DNA from: Carex sylvatica
Lineage: Eukaryota > Streptophyta > Magnoliopsida > Poales > Cyperaceae
Length of the DNA: 20,283 nucleotides
Direction: 5' to 3'
Assembly (NCBI GenBank): GCA_964058845.1
Contig: CAXKVR010000400.1
Location: 1-20,283 of the forward strand
Made by a program: the position numbers and the translations under genes. The notes below the pieces were generated by a model. That model had not been told where the DNA came from, searched no databases, and saw only the letters and a program-made list of their open reading frames with translations. Below, in pieces: positions 9,097 to 19,129 of this stretch (the first letter of the stretch is position 1; every line of letters starts with the position of its first letter).

Positions 9097-10980
9097 TACC
9101 ATGAATGTCAATGATCCCATCCTTACTAAATTTGGAGAAAAAAATATAATTAATCTATTTTCTGACAAATGGATTTTTTTTCTTCTAAAAAATGAAAAAA
9201 ATGGCGTTCATACAGGAAAATATCTAAATAAAGGTTGAACGACTTTGTGTGGAAAATATCTAAATAAACGTTTCAAAGACTTTGTTTTATTTGTGTGGTT
9301 CCTACATGAATTCTATATTATGGTTTTAGTGGCCCTACGTATCTCGTCGGTTTAGTACAATAAAGGCATATTCGTACCACGAATTTCTTATAAAAATTCA
9401 ACAGAAATTAAAATTTAATGATATTTAATTTTAAATATATGTTTACTTATGTCATATCAGAAAATTTTAAAATTCATTCAGAATTTTTTGTTCTTTCCAA
9501 CATGTCAAGAGTACCTCGCCTCTCTATGAAATTGACAAAAATAAAAGTTTATTAATTACGGATTTTTTTTGTGCCACCTTACTGTATAAAATTAAGAAAA
9601 AGTGAATAAAACTAATATATTAAATATTAAATAGAAATAACATATTGCTTATCAAAATATTAAATAGAAATACACATGTTCATGATTTGTTTGATGAGTC
9701 ATACATCAAATTTTGGGGTTTGATGGGACATTTTAAAAATGATTAATTATTTATTGAGGTGATTTGAAAATTTGACAGCTCAATCCGACAAAAATAAATT
9801 TCAAATTACATCAATTTCAATCAACGACAATCGACAAATTTTTAATTAAAAAATAGTTGTATTTTTTACTTTCAATTTTGTAGTCATTATTAGTATTAGT
9901 TAAATAATTAATTGCATTACAGGTATGTGAAAAAAAAGGAAAACAAAAAAAGAGAAATAGAAGCTATATGAGAATCTTAAGACTTAACCTTCATATTATT
10001 TATTAAATTTCACAATTTTGATTTTTTTTTTTAAAAAGAGAGAGAGGGTAGGTTGTTAGTTGTTACAGTTGGTCTATACACTTGAAATTTTATTTTAGAG
10101 TTTTATAACGACAATAAAATAGGGGCAAAGTTGCCTATACACTTGAAATTATAAAACTGTTGTGTGTCAGTGTGTGTGTGTTTAAATAGTGGGTTATACG
10201 GTTAAGACCCACCGGTTTTTATTGAAACCATGGACCAGTGTTTTTAGAGAAATACAGCTGAGGTGTAAACCTCAATACAAATCCTACCTTACTACAATAA
10301 CATACCCCTAATTAAACAACTACTACATGTCATAATCACAACATCTAACACAAAAAAACTAAGTAATTTAAAAGAAAAATAATAATAATAATTTTGCAAT
10401 ACATCTATTTCACATGTAATTATGGCATATTATTATTGTTTGAATTTTTTTTTTCTAATTTATGTTGATCAAGTTAGTTATATAGAAAATGCAATGCTCT
10501 TTGTGTGAAAGGTTACAATTTAAAAATTTTATAGAGAAATAATTTATAAAATTATTAAAGAAAGGTTGACCTCCAACATTTATAATCTACCTCTTTATTA
10601 ATAAAGTAGAAGTACTTGTTTAATTAAAACATCAAAACAACAAATATGTCTCCTTATAAAATATCTTGTTAGATATTGTTTTTTTTATCAAGCCTACCTC
10701 TCATTATAGTAAATTTTTTTGTTAGCATCTGCACGCAACACACACAAATCAAGCAATCACATCTAATTGAAAGAGATATAATCACGCGCCACTGATATGA
10801 TCTCCAGTAGATGTCGACGTGCCGTGAAAAATTAACCAAATTAGGATGAATGCCATGTACCAAATATAGCTTCATTACGAGGAATCCACACATGTACTAT
10901 TTAGAATTTTTTTTAGAAACCATAAATAAATAAATAATTTTTTTTATCAAACCAATTTGATTGCTTAATTTGTTTCTTAG
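9097..10980. other. Unassigned AT-rich intergenic DNA with minor repeats
   Basis: No gene is supported. It contains an imperfect 36-bp tandem duplication at about 9217-9288 (GGAAAATATCTAAATAAA twice). TATACACTTGAAATT occurs twice, 62 bp apart (about 10074 and 10136). A GT-rich run lies near 10160-10180 and (AAT)n at about 10378-10394. Confidence 0.5.
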
Positions 10981-11149
10981 AAAAATCACAAGAACTGAGA
11001 TACTATATCGGTTCTAGCCATTTTTTCACAGATTTTGAGAAAAAAATACATTAAAAAATTGTGAAAATATCTGGGATCGAATTTTCATATCGGTCCAAAA
11101 AAAAAAAAAAATTTAGGACCGAAATGGCATTTCAGTTCTTATGATTTTT
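10981..11149. mobile_element. Small foldback element (about 169 bp)
   Basis: The inverted repeat runs from AAAAATCACAAGAACTGAG on the left to, reversed from the right, AAAAATCATAAGAACTGAA; it continues inward through TATCGGTTCTA versus TTTCGGTCCTA. Both arms are about 30-35 bp. No target duplication could be recognised, because A-runs flank both ends. The superfamily is not assigned. Confidence 0.6.
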
Positions 11150-11762
11150 GTAAAAAAAAAAACAATCATGTTGGTTTCATAAAAATATTTTTTCTAATTA
11201 TGGTTTATAAAAAAAAATCTACTATTTATGTTGAACATGAAATTTTAACAGGAAAAATTCCATATGTTGAATTTCAACATGAAATTGAAGCCGGAAATTT
11301 TAGCAGGAAAATTTGCAGTCCTTTCCTGAAAAAAATAATTTTTTTGAAGAAATTGCGTTCCTTGGTAAACTATTTATGTACTGAAATATGTAGTTATAAA
11401 TAAAAAAAATGGTATAATTAATAGATTAATTGGAGTGGATCTGATCTGGCTGTCCTTGTAATACTATAAAATATCTCCAGAGAAAAAGTCAAAAAGCATA
11501 ACATGGGCATGGTCCATTGGACTTTTTCCAGCTAAAATTTTGGGCTGTCTTGATTAGACTTGAATTTGCAAATAATAGATCATCTAATGGACCTACTGCT
11601 ACTGGTTGTCTGGTTATAAGTTATAACGTGCACCGCTTACTTAATTGGGTCAATTATCTCTCCTTGAATTAAAGATTTATTATTAGTTTTTATTTAATTA
11701 TTGGGCCAATTCCTCTTTTAAACGCGTTGGATTCGATCAAATAACAAGGAAATTTTGCACTG
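11150..11762. other. Unassigned intergenic DNA
   Basis: There is a short palindrome, ATGTTGAA/TTCAACAT, near 11255-11281, and a repeated GAAATTTTAACAGGAAAA / GAAATTTTAGCAGGAAAA phrase at about 11239 and 11295. The stretch 11430-11630 is slightly GC-richer but has no open frame I can recognise. Confidence 0.45.
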
Positions 11763-11884
11763 CCAACGCAACACGTTCAGGCATTATTCATGGTAACTGT
11801 TTGTGTACTGTACTTCTTAAATATAATGTTTTCGGCTGAACATGGTGTCAACAGAAGCCTTCCAACTAAAATATATTATAAATC
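11763..11884 (+). repeat. Dispersed direct repeat, copy 1 (about 120 bp)
   Basis: It begins CCAACGCAACACGTTCAGGC, continues through GGCTGAACAT, and ends CCAACTAAAATATATTATAA. It matches 13656-13778 almost throughout, with small indels. No open frame, tRNA promoter boxes or LTR-type ends are convincing, so its nature is unknown. Confidence 0.85.
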
Positions 11885-12138
11885 TTTTTTTGTGCGACGA
11901 TATTATTTTGTCAATAAATTATATTTTTTCTTTAGAATAAATTTAATCGAAGGTTATTAAACTTTTGTCTTTCCTCATGAATTAATAACTAAGACAGATC
12001 TAGAATATTTGTCGAGAGAGAGGATAAGAAAATAACAAATTATATTTAAATAGCTAATTAAGTTCAATGAGATGTGTCTACTCTTTATTCACGCCAGTTA
12101 AGTATGGATAGACAATAGCATTTAGTCATGCAGTCTAG

Positions 12139-12285
12139 CAGTTGATTGAGATTGAGGAGGTTCATGCAGAGGATGCTCAGGCTGCTAACTTAGATGATTC
12201 TCTTGATGAGGCGCCACTCGCAGTGCGGATGCGGGGTTTGATGGTCAACAAGGCGAGGCAGCTGTTTAGTCCTTCTAACTATTAG
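12139..12285 (+). pseudogene. Possible 3' coding-end fragment, unidentified
   Basis: A 48-codon open stretch follows an in-frame TAG (12136) and ends at TAG (12283-12285). Its composition is coding-like and GC-richer than its surroundings, with an acidic segment (AEDAQAANLDDSLDEAP) followed by a basic one (RMRGLMVNKARQLFSPSNY). A T-rich 3' UTR-like tail follows. I do not recognise the family. A decayed transposon or host gene end is plausible; chance is possible. Confidence 0.35.
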
Positions 12286-12623
12286 GTTGTAGTTTTCGTA
12301 CTTTTTTTTAACTCTAGTGTTTGTCATGTACTGTGATTTATTATATCAAGACACTTATTTTGTCAGATACAGTTTATTTATTGTAATATTTCACTTTTTT
12401 ATTTGTTGTTTTTATTAGTTATAGTTTTTTTGTCACAGTAATATTTCTTCTTACATATGCTCAAACGAACAATATTTTCAACATAATATTTCTCCCAACA
12501 AACGTAAAATCTTTTCAAAATAAATGACATTAAAAACAACACAATTACAACTATTTTAAAAACTAAAAACAACAAAAAAAATTAAAACCACAAAAAAATA
12601 TACAAACTAAAAAAAAAAACTGG
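12286..12623. other. AT-rich tail, no gene seen
   Basis: The T-rich part resembles a 3' UTR of the preceding fragment; the remainder is A-rich and low complexity. Confidence 0.4.
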
Positions 12624-12712
12624 GGGATCGCTGTCCCTAGAAGCGGCCAGGGACCGTTGCTCCTAGAAGCAGACCCCAATTTGGGGCCGCTACGTCTAGA
12701 TTCGGCCGTATC
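12624..12712. repeat. GC-rich imperfect triple repeat
   Basis: There are three degenerate units of about 26-33 bp: 12624-12649, 12650-12682 and 12683-12712. Each runs GGG.-CCGCTG-TCCTAGAAGC-GGCC with changes, for example TCCCTAGAAGCGGCC, TCCTAGAAGCAGACC and GTCTAGATTCGGCCG. It stands out as a GC island between A-rich and T-rich DNA. It could be the subterminal repeat of a DNA transposon, but no matching opposite end was found. Confidence 0.6.
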
Positions 12713-13655
12713 AATTTAAAATTACCCTAATAATGTGGTTATTTATTATTATTATTTTTGGGTATGGTATTTTTAAAATTTTTTGGTTTTGTTTATTCCT
12801 ACGTAGTTATTGAACTATTCATTTGTTCCAATCAAGTCATTCCATTACTATTTATGTCCAAAATACTAACAAAACATAAAATTAAATGAAGATAGGTGAC
12901 CATATTTCATTACGGAAATGATAACAGAGTGATTTCATTACAACAAATAAAAAATTAACCCTTTGATCAGAACAGAGCAAAATCAGGTAAAACGCAAAAT
13001 AGAATCAGAATTCTACCATGTTGTCTGATCGAAAGCTGAGACAACGAAGGAAATGATTTCACTTCATGTGACTTTTTTACCTCCAAATCACGTAGGAAAT
13101 TTCCTCACCAAAATCAAGGAATTTGACGAGAATCGTACGAAACGAAAAGAAAAGACAGTGTGACCCCTCCTGGCCCGTTCTTCTTTGCTTGTTTGTTCTG
13201 ATCAGGATCGAACACGGTGGTACCTCTCATCTCTTCTGACTAAGTTAGAATCCACCTCTCTTTTTCTTTCTAAGGTGTTGTTTTTACTTTTTATTTCTTG
13301 AAAACTGTAAACCCTAGAAGCAAGACTTTGATAGTAGTATATGTAATTTCAAAAAAAGTGAGTATAATTATAAAATTTCTAAGAATGAATTCATTATACA
13401 GAAAATGTTCAGTTAATTATAATATTTCAATTCAAAATCATATCTATTATATTCTTTTCTTTTCTATTATGTTGAATTCTTTTTTGTTTTGTTTCCAATT
13501 AGAGTATAAATAACTGCAGATAAACAAATTAAATTTAAGTAATTAATTTGTGACAAAAGACATAATTGAGTGACTATATAGACCTTTTATTTAAATTGCA
13601 ATTGAATAAAATATTTGATCAAATATTCGGCCGAATAGACCAAATAAAAAACACA
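12713..13655. other. Unassigned intergenic DNA
   Basis: The segment 12800-12860 (TTGAACTATT..CCAATCAAGTCATTCC) reads like common plant interspersed-repeat phrases. The segment 13140-13270 is C/T-richer and leader-like, but no exon could be identified. Confidence 0.4.
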
Positions 13656-13778
13656 CCAACGCAACACGTTCAGGCATTCATGCCTTGATGGCAACCGTTT
13701 GTGTCCTGTAGTTCTTTAATAGAATGTTTTTGGCTGAACATAGTGTGAAGTATTCCAACTAAAATATATTATAAAATC
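13656..13778 (+). repeat. Dispersed direct repeat, copy 2 (about 120 bp)
   Basis: Same orientation as 11763-11884 and about 1.9 kb downstream. It starts with the same 20 bases (13656-13675), has an extra 8-9 bases after GGCATTCATGCC, then shares GTTTGTGT.CTGTA.TTCTT, GGCTGAACAT and CCAACTAAAATATATTATAA. Confidence 0.85.
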
Positions 13779-13989
13779 TTACAATTGAATTTCAAAATTT
13801 TACAATTGATTGTTTCATGTTGGTACTGTTTATTAGAAAAAAAAAATATAACATTCGATCCGTTATCTATTTTGTAAAAATAACTTTGAATTTCATTTTC
13901 AAAAATGCATGGACGTCATTTCAACCACTAAATTAAGTCAAAATATGTGATTTCCATTTTTAGTTGTACGACTGAGTCCAGTATACTCC

Positions 13990-14017
13990 AAACAAACAAA
14001 CAAACAAACAAACAAAC
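13990..14017. repeat. (AAAC)n microsatellite
   Basis: Seven tandem AAAC units, followed shortly by a short AAAT run. Confidence 0.9.
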
Positions 14018-14049
14018 ATGAAAATAAATAAATAAGATATAGGAAGAAG

Positions 14050-14255
14050 TATACTTTGGGTCTAAGTTTCGCGTTGCGTTGCGTTGCGTTTGGTCCGTTG
14101 TGTTATTGAGAACCTTCGAGAAGGAATGATGTGGTAAGAAAAGAAAGAGAGATTACTTTTAATAAAATGGTCAAAGTCTCGCGTTGCGTTGTTCCGTTGT
14201 CTTATTACGAACAGAAATCTGTGGTAAGAAAACAAAGAGATATTCTTTGGACGTC
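14050..14255 (+). repeat. Tandem duplication of about 110 bp with GCGTT pentanucleotide repeats
   Basis: Unit 1 contains TCGCGTT then (GCGTT)4 at 14071-14090, then CCGTTGTGTTATT and TGTGGTAAGAAAAGAAAGAGA. Unit 2 repeats the order: TCGCGTTGCGTTG (14179), CCGTTGTCTTATTACGA and TGTGGTAAGAAAACAAAGAGA. The second unit has fewer GCGTT copies, so the pentamer number differs between units. Confidence 0.85.
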
Positions 14256-14639
14256 AAATTTTATAGTTTTTAGAAAATTTTCTTTTACTTTTTTTTTTTT
14301 AGATAGGAACAAGGTCATTGTTTATCTTAAGAATATATTTTCAATCATAAAAGAACATTAATTGTGTACTAATTTTTTTTTTTTTACAAATTTAGTTTTC
14401 AAATATATTTTAATATGAAAGATTATGTTGAGACGGTTTAAATTGATTATTTGAATTTTAAAAAAAGTAGAGATACGGACGTGACCAATGGTGATCGACT
14501 ATCTATTTTTGGATTTTGAAAAATATTATTGAACCCGTACTAATTTCGTTTAAATTTGAATTTTATCTACTCCTAAATTTGAATTTTGCTTACCTCTGAT
14601 GCTCTCAGTCCTTGATGAAATCAGTCGAGTTGCAACATA
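14256..14639. other. AT-rich DNA, possible decayed MITE remnant
   Basis: The segment 14402-14485 weakly resembles the right arm of the MITE at 17465-17859 (TATTTTAATAT..GAGATA.G.). The similarity is too low to define borders. No gene is seen. Confidence 0.3.
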
Positions 14640-14830
14640 TTTGAGTTTTTTTTCAATCAGTTTCAAATATAGAACAAATTTAGTAAAATTAGTAAAATTT
14701 GGTATTCTATAAATTCATTATATAACAAATTTACTAAGCTACTTAGATCAAAATTTAAAGTTTAATCGATAGATTTTTGAAACCGTTGCACAGAAGATCT
14801 CATACTATCCATAATACCCAAACCTTACTC
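14640..14830 (-). mobile_element. Decayed single arm of the GAGTAAGG MITE family
   Basis: Read on the minus strand from 14830 it gives GAGTAAGGTTTGGGTATTATGG and onward, parallel to the terminus of the MITE at 15829-16233 (GAGTAAGGCTTGGGTG). Similarity persists through TTATATAATGAATTT and AGAATACC. The opposite arm is missing, so this is a truncated, older copy. Confidence 0.7.
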
Positions 14831-15094
14831 TATAAAGAAATAAGTCGAATTTTAATGTAAAGCATTAATTTTTTTTTTCTGAGTTCTATTGTTTAAAAAT
14901 GAGATGAACTTCAAAGGAATGGTGTTATGGACTATGCTTCAAAATAAAATTTATTACTTTAACCTTTTATATTATTCTCTAAACAATGTTAAACGTTAAA
15001 TTTTTATCTTAACATAATTTTTCAAAAAAATTCGAATTTCCAATCTTAATTCGACCAATTTCTACAGATTCTTCTGATTTTGATTTGATGGTCA
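14831..15094. other. Unassigned AT-rich DNA up to the solo LTR
   Basis: No gene or bordered element is seen. Confidence 0.5.
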
Positions 15095-15828
15095 ATGAGT
15101 GATAACGCCAATTTATATAGCGAAAATCACTACTTTTTAGTATGAAAAATAACAGAAAAGCGTATGCAAAGTATTCATTTTTCTGAATTATTCACCACAA
15201 ATATGTTTTTAGGCTATTTTGGCAAGTTTTGGAGAAAGTTGCAAATTTAGGCCAAAAACATAGCAAAAATGTCATATTTAGATCAATTCTGAAGGAAGCG
15301 TCAAAATAGGGCATCACATAGAATATGCAAACACCTCACACGAAGTGCACAACATGCAACATGGTGAAATTTATTGAAATTTGACTAAGTACAATGCCGT
15401 GCGGTATAACCTATACCGTATACGGTATAAATCTAGTATCACACGGGCACACAGATCCAATTCGTGAACTGTCTAGTTTGGATGAAATCTCGGCCGTTGA
15501 GCAGCAACCTTCTAGAAGGACGAATCTACAGATGTGGCAGACCTTTGCTAGCTTGAAAGTCTATTTTTAGTATTCCAAATATGGTATGAGAGGCTATAAT
15601 TGGCCCCTATGTTCTCTATAATTACACGCCTTAGGAAGACTATATAAACCCCTAATGTAATAGGAATTAGTGTGCATATTTTAGTTGTGTAAGTCCATAG
15701 TTTAGATTAGAATATTGTGTGTAATTTCTATAGTTGAAGAAGAAGAAGCTCTCGAAGTCCAAGGTGGAAGAAGAATGTGTCATCTAAGAAAGATGTTTTC
15801 TAGATTTTAGGTTATGTCTTTCTTTTAT

Positions 15829-16233
15829 GAGTAAGGCTTGGGTGCTATGGATAACATAAGACCATCCCGTGCTACGGCCTCAAAAATATATCGTATAACC
15901 TTCAAAATTCGATTTAAATAGCTCAATAAATTAGTTATATAATACACTTGTAAAATACTAATTTTACTATTTTTAGAATTTTTTATGATTTATGAAAGAT
16001 GGCCAAAAATAGCCTAAATTTTCTTTTATTTTCCTATTCATTTATGGCCATCTTTCATAAATCATAATAAATAGTAAAAAAAATTTCAAAAATAGTAAAA
16101 TTAGTATTCTACAAGTTTATTATATAACCAATTTATTGAGCTATTTAAATCAAAGTTTGAAGGTTATACAATAGGTTTTTGAGGCCGTAGCACGGGATGG
16201 CCTTATGCTATCCATAACACCCAAGCCTTACTC
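15829..16233. mobile_element. Palindromic Mutator-like MITE 2 (405 bp) nested in LTR B
   Basis: Both ends read GAGTAAGGCTTGGGTG (right end on the other strand). Arms of about 190 bp match closely, including CCATCCCGTGCTACGGCCTC and GATTTATGAAAGATGGCC, leaving only a short central loop near 16020. The 9-bp duplications TTCTTTTAT flank it (15820-15828, 16234-16242). LTR copy A lacks it at the corresponding place (about 3700-3720), giving an empty-site comparison. As RNA it would form a long hairpin, so small RNAs are plausible. Confidence 0.95.
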
Positions 16234-16266
16234 TTCTTTTATTACTTCTTTTATTACTTCTTTTAT
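16234..16266. repeat. 12-bp tandem repeat next to MITE 2
   Basis: TTCTTTTATTAC is repeated directly: two full units (16234-16245, 16246-16257) and TTCTTTTAT again. The first unit starts with the right-hand target duplication of the MITE, so the array grew from or beside the insertion site. Confidence 0.85.
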
Positions 16267-16799
16267 TTTGTCATGGTTTTGAGTAGCTAAGCTTCTCCTC
16301 TTTAGGATTTGGATGTAATGAATTCTAGATTATCTCTTTATTATATTTATTTTTCTTTTTATGTTTATTTGAGATTTCGTTATTTTTTGAATGTTATTGA
16401 AATATGTCATTGCATACATAGTTCTGTTTACTATATGCCAATGTCATCCAAATACCTATAGGTGTTAAGTCATTGTACCTCGGTGTGAGAGGGGATACAA
16501 ATTAGTGCTAAACACTTCGACTAACGAGGCTTGGTAGCAGTTTAAAGACTAGGGTTAGAACCAAGTGGGCTCCCTTGGTAGGATATAAATTAGATATCAT
16601 CTCGAAGCATAATTAGAAATTTATTTATTACTTGTAATAAGTAGGGTTTAGGGTTATTACTTAGCGAGTAATATGGGAATGTGATGAATTAGGTTAGTGT
16701 GAGTGATTTAATTATATTACATCCTAAGATAATATGAATTGTCCCCCACAAGCCGACCTTAGAGTCGGAGAACCTTTCAAATACGCATAGAATCGAACC

Positions 16800-16930
16800 C
16801 TGGCATATGTAGGGAATAATAGTATCGGTATGAGGCTCTGTCTGCGGGGTGGTCTATACCGTATGCGATAGTGACAGTACTGTATACGGGTCCATATGCG
16901 GCAGCGACAGAAGGCCGTATGCGGGTAGAA
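16800..16930 (+). repeat. TATGCGG / GTGACAG sub-repeats within the LTR
   Basis: Degenerate units CCGTATGCG, GTATACGGG, CATATGCGG and CCGTATGCGGG alternate with (A/G)GTGACAG-like spacers. LTR copy A has the corresponding array at about 4259-4343 (CGTATACGGG, CGAATGCGG, CATATGCGGG). They are conserved in position in both copies, downstream of the TATA. Confidence 0.6.
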
Positions 16931-17295
16931 ATGAGTACCATAAATATGTATTAAGATAATTAGAAGGATTTCGTTTAAAACCCTAGAGGCTCCCTAAACT
17001 TGGCTTACAACAATTAGCATCTCCACCTATCAATGCCAGGGTAAACTGTAAAATTACCCTGTACCTTATTATTATTTTTATTTATTTTAGTATACACGCT
17101 ACCAAACAAACTCGAAGAACCAAGACTAGTGCTAAAGTTGATAAATAACTTAAGATCTATCTATGTGGATAGACACCCGACCCTACTACACGGTAGGATT
17201 ATGCGCTTGTAATCCGACATAGTAGAATTATGATAACTAAGTATATATTTTATATATACTAAAATTTAGTAGTCTCATTTAGAGTCATCAATGAG

Positions 17296-17440
17296 TCAAT
17301 TCCGCTTCTGATAAAAATTAGTAGAAAATATTTTAATGATAATATTTAATTTTTTTTTTTTTGCATAAAAATTTCTAGCTATGCTACTGAACGCGAGGCA
17401 CAAATGAGGCATGAAAAATCTGAAACATTTGAACCCTACT
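17296..17440. other. Unassigned spacer between LTR B and MITE 3
   Basis: A short AT-rich flank of the solo LTR; no feature is seen. Confidence 0.5.
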
Positions 17441-17466
17441 CAATATAATATATATATATATATATA
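17441..17466. repeat. (TA)n microsatellite
   Basis: An AT dinucleotide run directly abuts the left end of the MITE at 17465 and obscures its target duplication. Confidence 0.85.
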
Positions 17467-17859
17467 GTAAGTCTACGCTACTTTGCGAATTAAATTGACT
17501 GTTTTAATTTGCGCTCATATCTCTAGTTTTGAAATCCAAATAGTTAGATGTTTAATCTATATTAAAAATGTGCTTGGAGATCAAATTTTATATTAAAATT
17601 TTTTTTTTTTACTATTTATTAAGTTGGTTTGAAAATCGCTGTTTTTATTAAAATTCTGCACCATTAAAAAACAGCGATTCTCAAACCATCTTAATAAATA
17701 GTAAAAAAATTTCAAAAAATATAAAATTTGGTCTCCAAGAATATTTTAATATAGATTAAATATCTAACAGTTTGGCTCGACTATTTAGACTTTAAAACTA
17801 GAGATATGAGCGCGAATTAAAACAACTCGTTTAATTCGCGAAGTAGCGTAGCTTTACTC
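17465..17859. mobile_element. Palindromic MITE 3, probably Mutator-like (about 395 bp)
   Basis: The left arm (AGTAAGTCTACGCTACTT...) matches the right arm reversed (GAGTAAAGCTACGCTACTT...) through CGCTCATATCTCTAGTTTT, TTTAATCTATATTAAAA and AAACAGCGATTTTCAAACC-like blocks to a small central loop near 17650. The GAGTAA end and an internal TTTTTTACTATTTATTA motif are shared with MITE 2. (TA)n on the left and (CT)n/(TA)n on the right prevent recognition of a 9-bp duplication. Confidence 0.8.
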
Positions 17860-17986
17860 TCTCTCTATATATGAGATATTTTATATGATTATTTTTACAA
17901 AATACATAATGAAAAAAATTTAAAGTTTTAATTTATTATGTTAATATTAAGAAACAAATATTAATATGTGAGAATGGACCTATAAG

Positions 17987-19121
17987 TAGAGGTGCTATTG
18001 GGTTGGGTCGGGTCCGGGTACTATTATATTTGGACCCGTACCTTAAAAGTGTTTGGGTCCAAATTTCAATCCATATACTAATTTGTTTCAAATCGGATTG
18101 GGTCCGGATCCGGATACCTATCTACCCCGTAGATATTTCGGGTCCAGTCTTTTGGTTCTGAGTAGATAGATACCCATAACTTATTTGTGGATTATCGGGT
18201 TCAGTTCGGATACGGGGCGGTTCCGAATCCAGAGCAGGTATAGGTCATAACTTCAAAGCATTTGAAAAATTATTTACATTTAAATATAATTATAATTTCT
18301 TTAACATCTCATTCTCATATAATAAATCATTACAATATAAAATAAAAACTGCTGCAAAATAAAAATCATACTATTAATCTTGTTCATAAATTTTGTGGAA
18401 CTTTGATAGTATTTTCAGAATTTGATTGTTGGTTGTTTAGAGCACTCATGTTGTAACAAAAAATATTGAATTCAGTTTTTTGTTAATAGCTTTTGAATTC
18501 AGGAGGATGGAGAGAAATAACTTTTGAAAATAAAAATATTGAAGAAGATATATATTTTTAGAAAGTAAAATATTGGAGATGACGATTTCATTTTTCTATA
18601 GTTCAATTTTTTTTAAAATTTTCATATCAATGAGAGCAATAAATTTTCATTATTATGCAAAGGATATCAAGGAAAAATTGTATTCTTCTATAACAAATAT
18701 GTAGGAATATATCAAGGCAAAATTGTATTCTGCTATAAATAATGGAACATATATTATAGCAAATATGTTACTACTATAAATATCCGAGAATAAATTTGGC
18801 ATCATGGCTCTCACGGCTTATGCATTAATATGCAAAATTATATTTTTATATATTAATAGTTATTAATATATATTTTCTCGGGTATTTATACGGGTATCGG
18901 GTCGGGTTCGATTATGGGTCGGATAATTAAATGAAACTCATATCCTACCCATTACAGTATCGGTTATGGTTCGGATCCGGATCGGATATTAAATTATTAA
19001 TTTTGTAACCATACTCATAATTTAACCAGTTATATTTTTTAAACCATATCCTATCCAAATTAATCGGATCCGGGGCGGTTCCGGGTCGGATCCGGATAAT
19101 CGGATAAAAGTAGCACCTCTA
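17987..19121. mobile_element. Non-autonomous hAT-like element 3 (1135 bp)
   Basis: Termini are TAGAGGTGCTA and TAGCACCTCTA, flanked by identical 8-bp duplications CCTATAAG (17979-17986 and 19122-19129). Subterminal regions are rich in GGGTCGGGT, GGATCCGG and related motifs in both orientations; the middle (18240-18840) is AT-rich. It has no transposase coding capacity. The right duplication is also the left duplication of the next element. Confidence 0.94.
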
Positions 19122-19129
19122 CCTATAAG

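Larger units (their letters stand above)
15100..17290 (+). mobile_element. Solo LTR copy B with 5-bp target duplication
   Basis: It runs from TGATAACGCC to GAGTCATCA and is flanked by identical ATGAG (15095-15099 and 17291-17295). It is 2191 bp, or about 1777 bp without the nested MITE and its extra target copy. TATATAA at 15641-15647 marks the probable U3 promoter on the + strand and aligns with the TATA of copy A. The TG..CA ends, 5-bp duplication and absence of any internal region show a solo LTR, normally left by recombination between the two LTRs of one element. The 3' block GTGGATAGACACCCGACCC, with the GCGCTTGTAATCC phrase after it, resembles LTR ends of Athila/Tat-type Ty3/gypsy elements; this assignment is from memory and tentative. 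Confidence 0.92.

Noticed and set aside
2965..17290. One full-length LTR retrotransposon of about 14 kb with A and B as its LTRs
   Set aside because: B has its own matching 5-bp duplication on both sides, A's flanks do not match B's, and no gag-pol, primer-binding site or polypurine tract is found between them.
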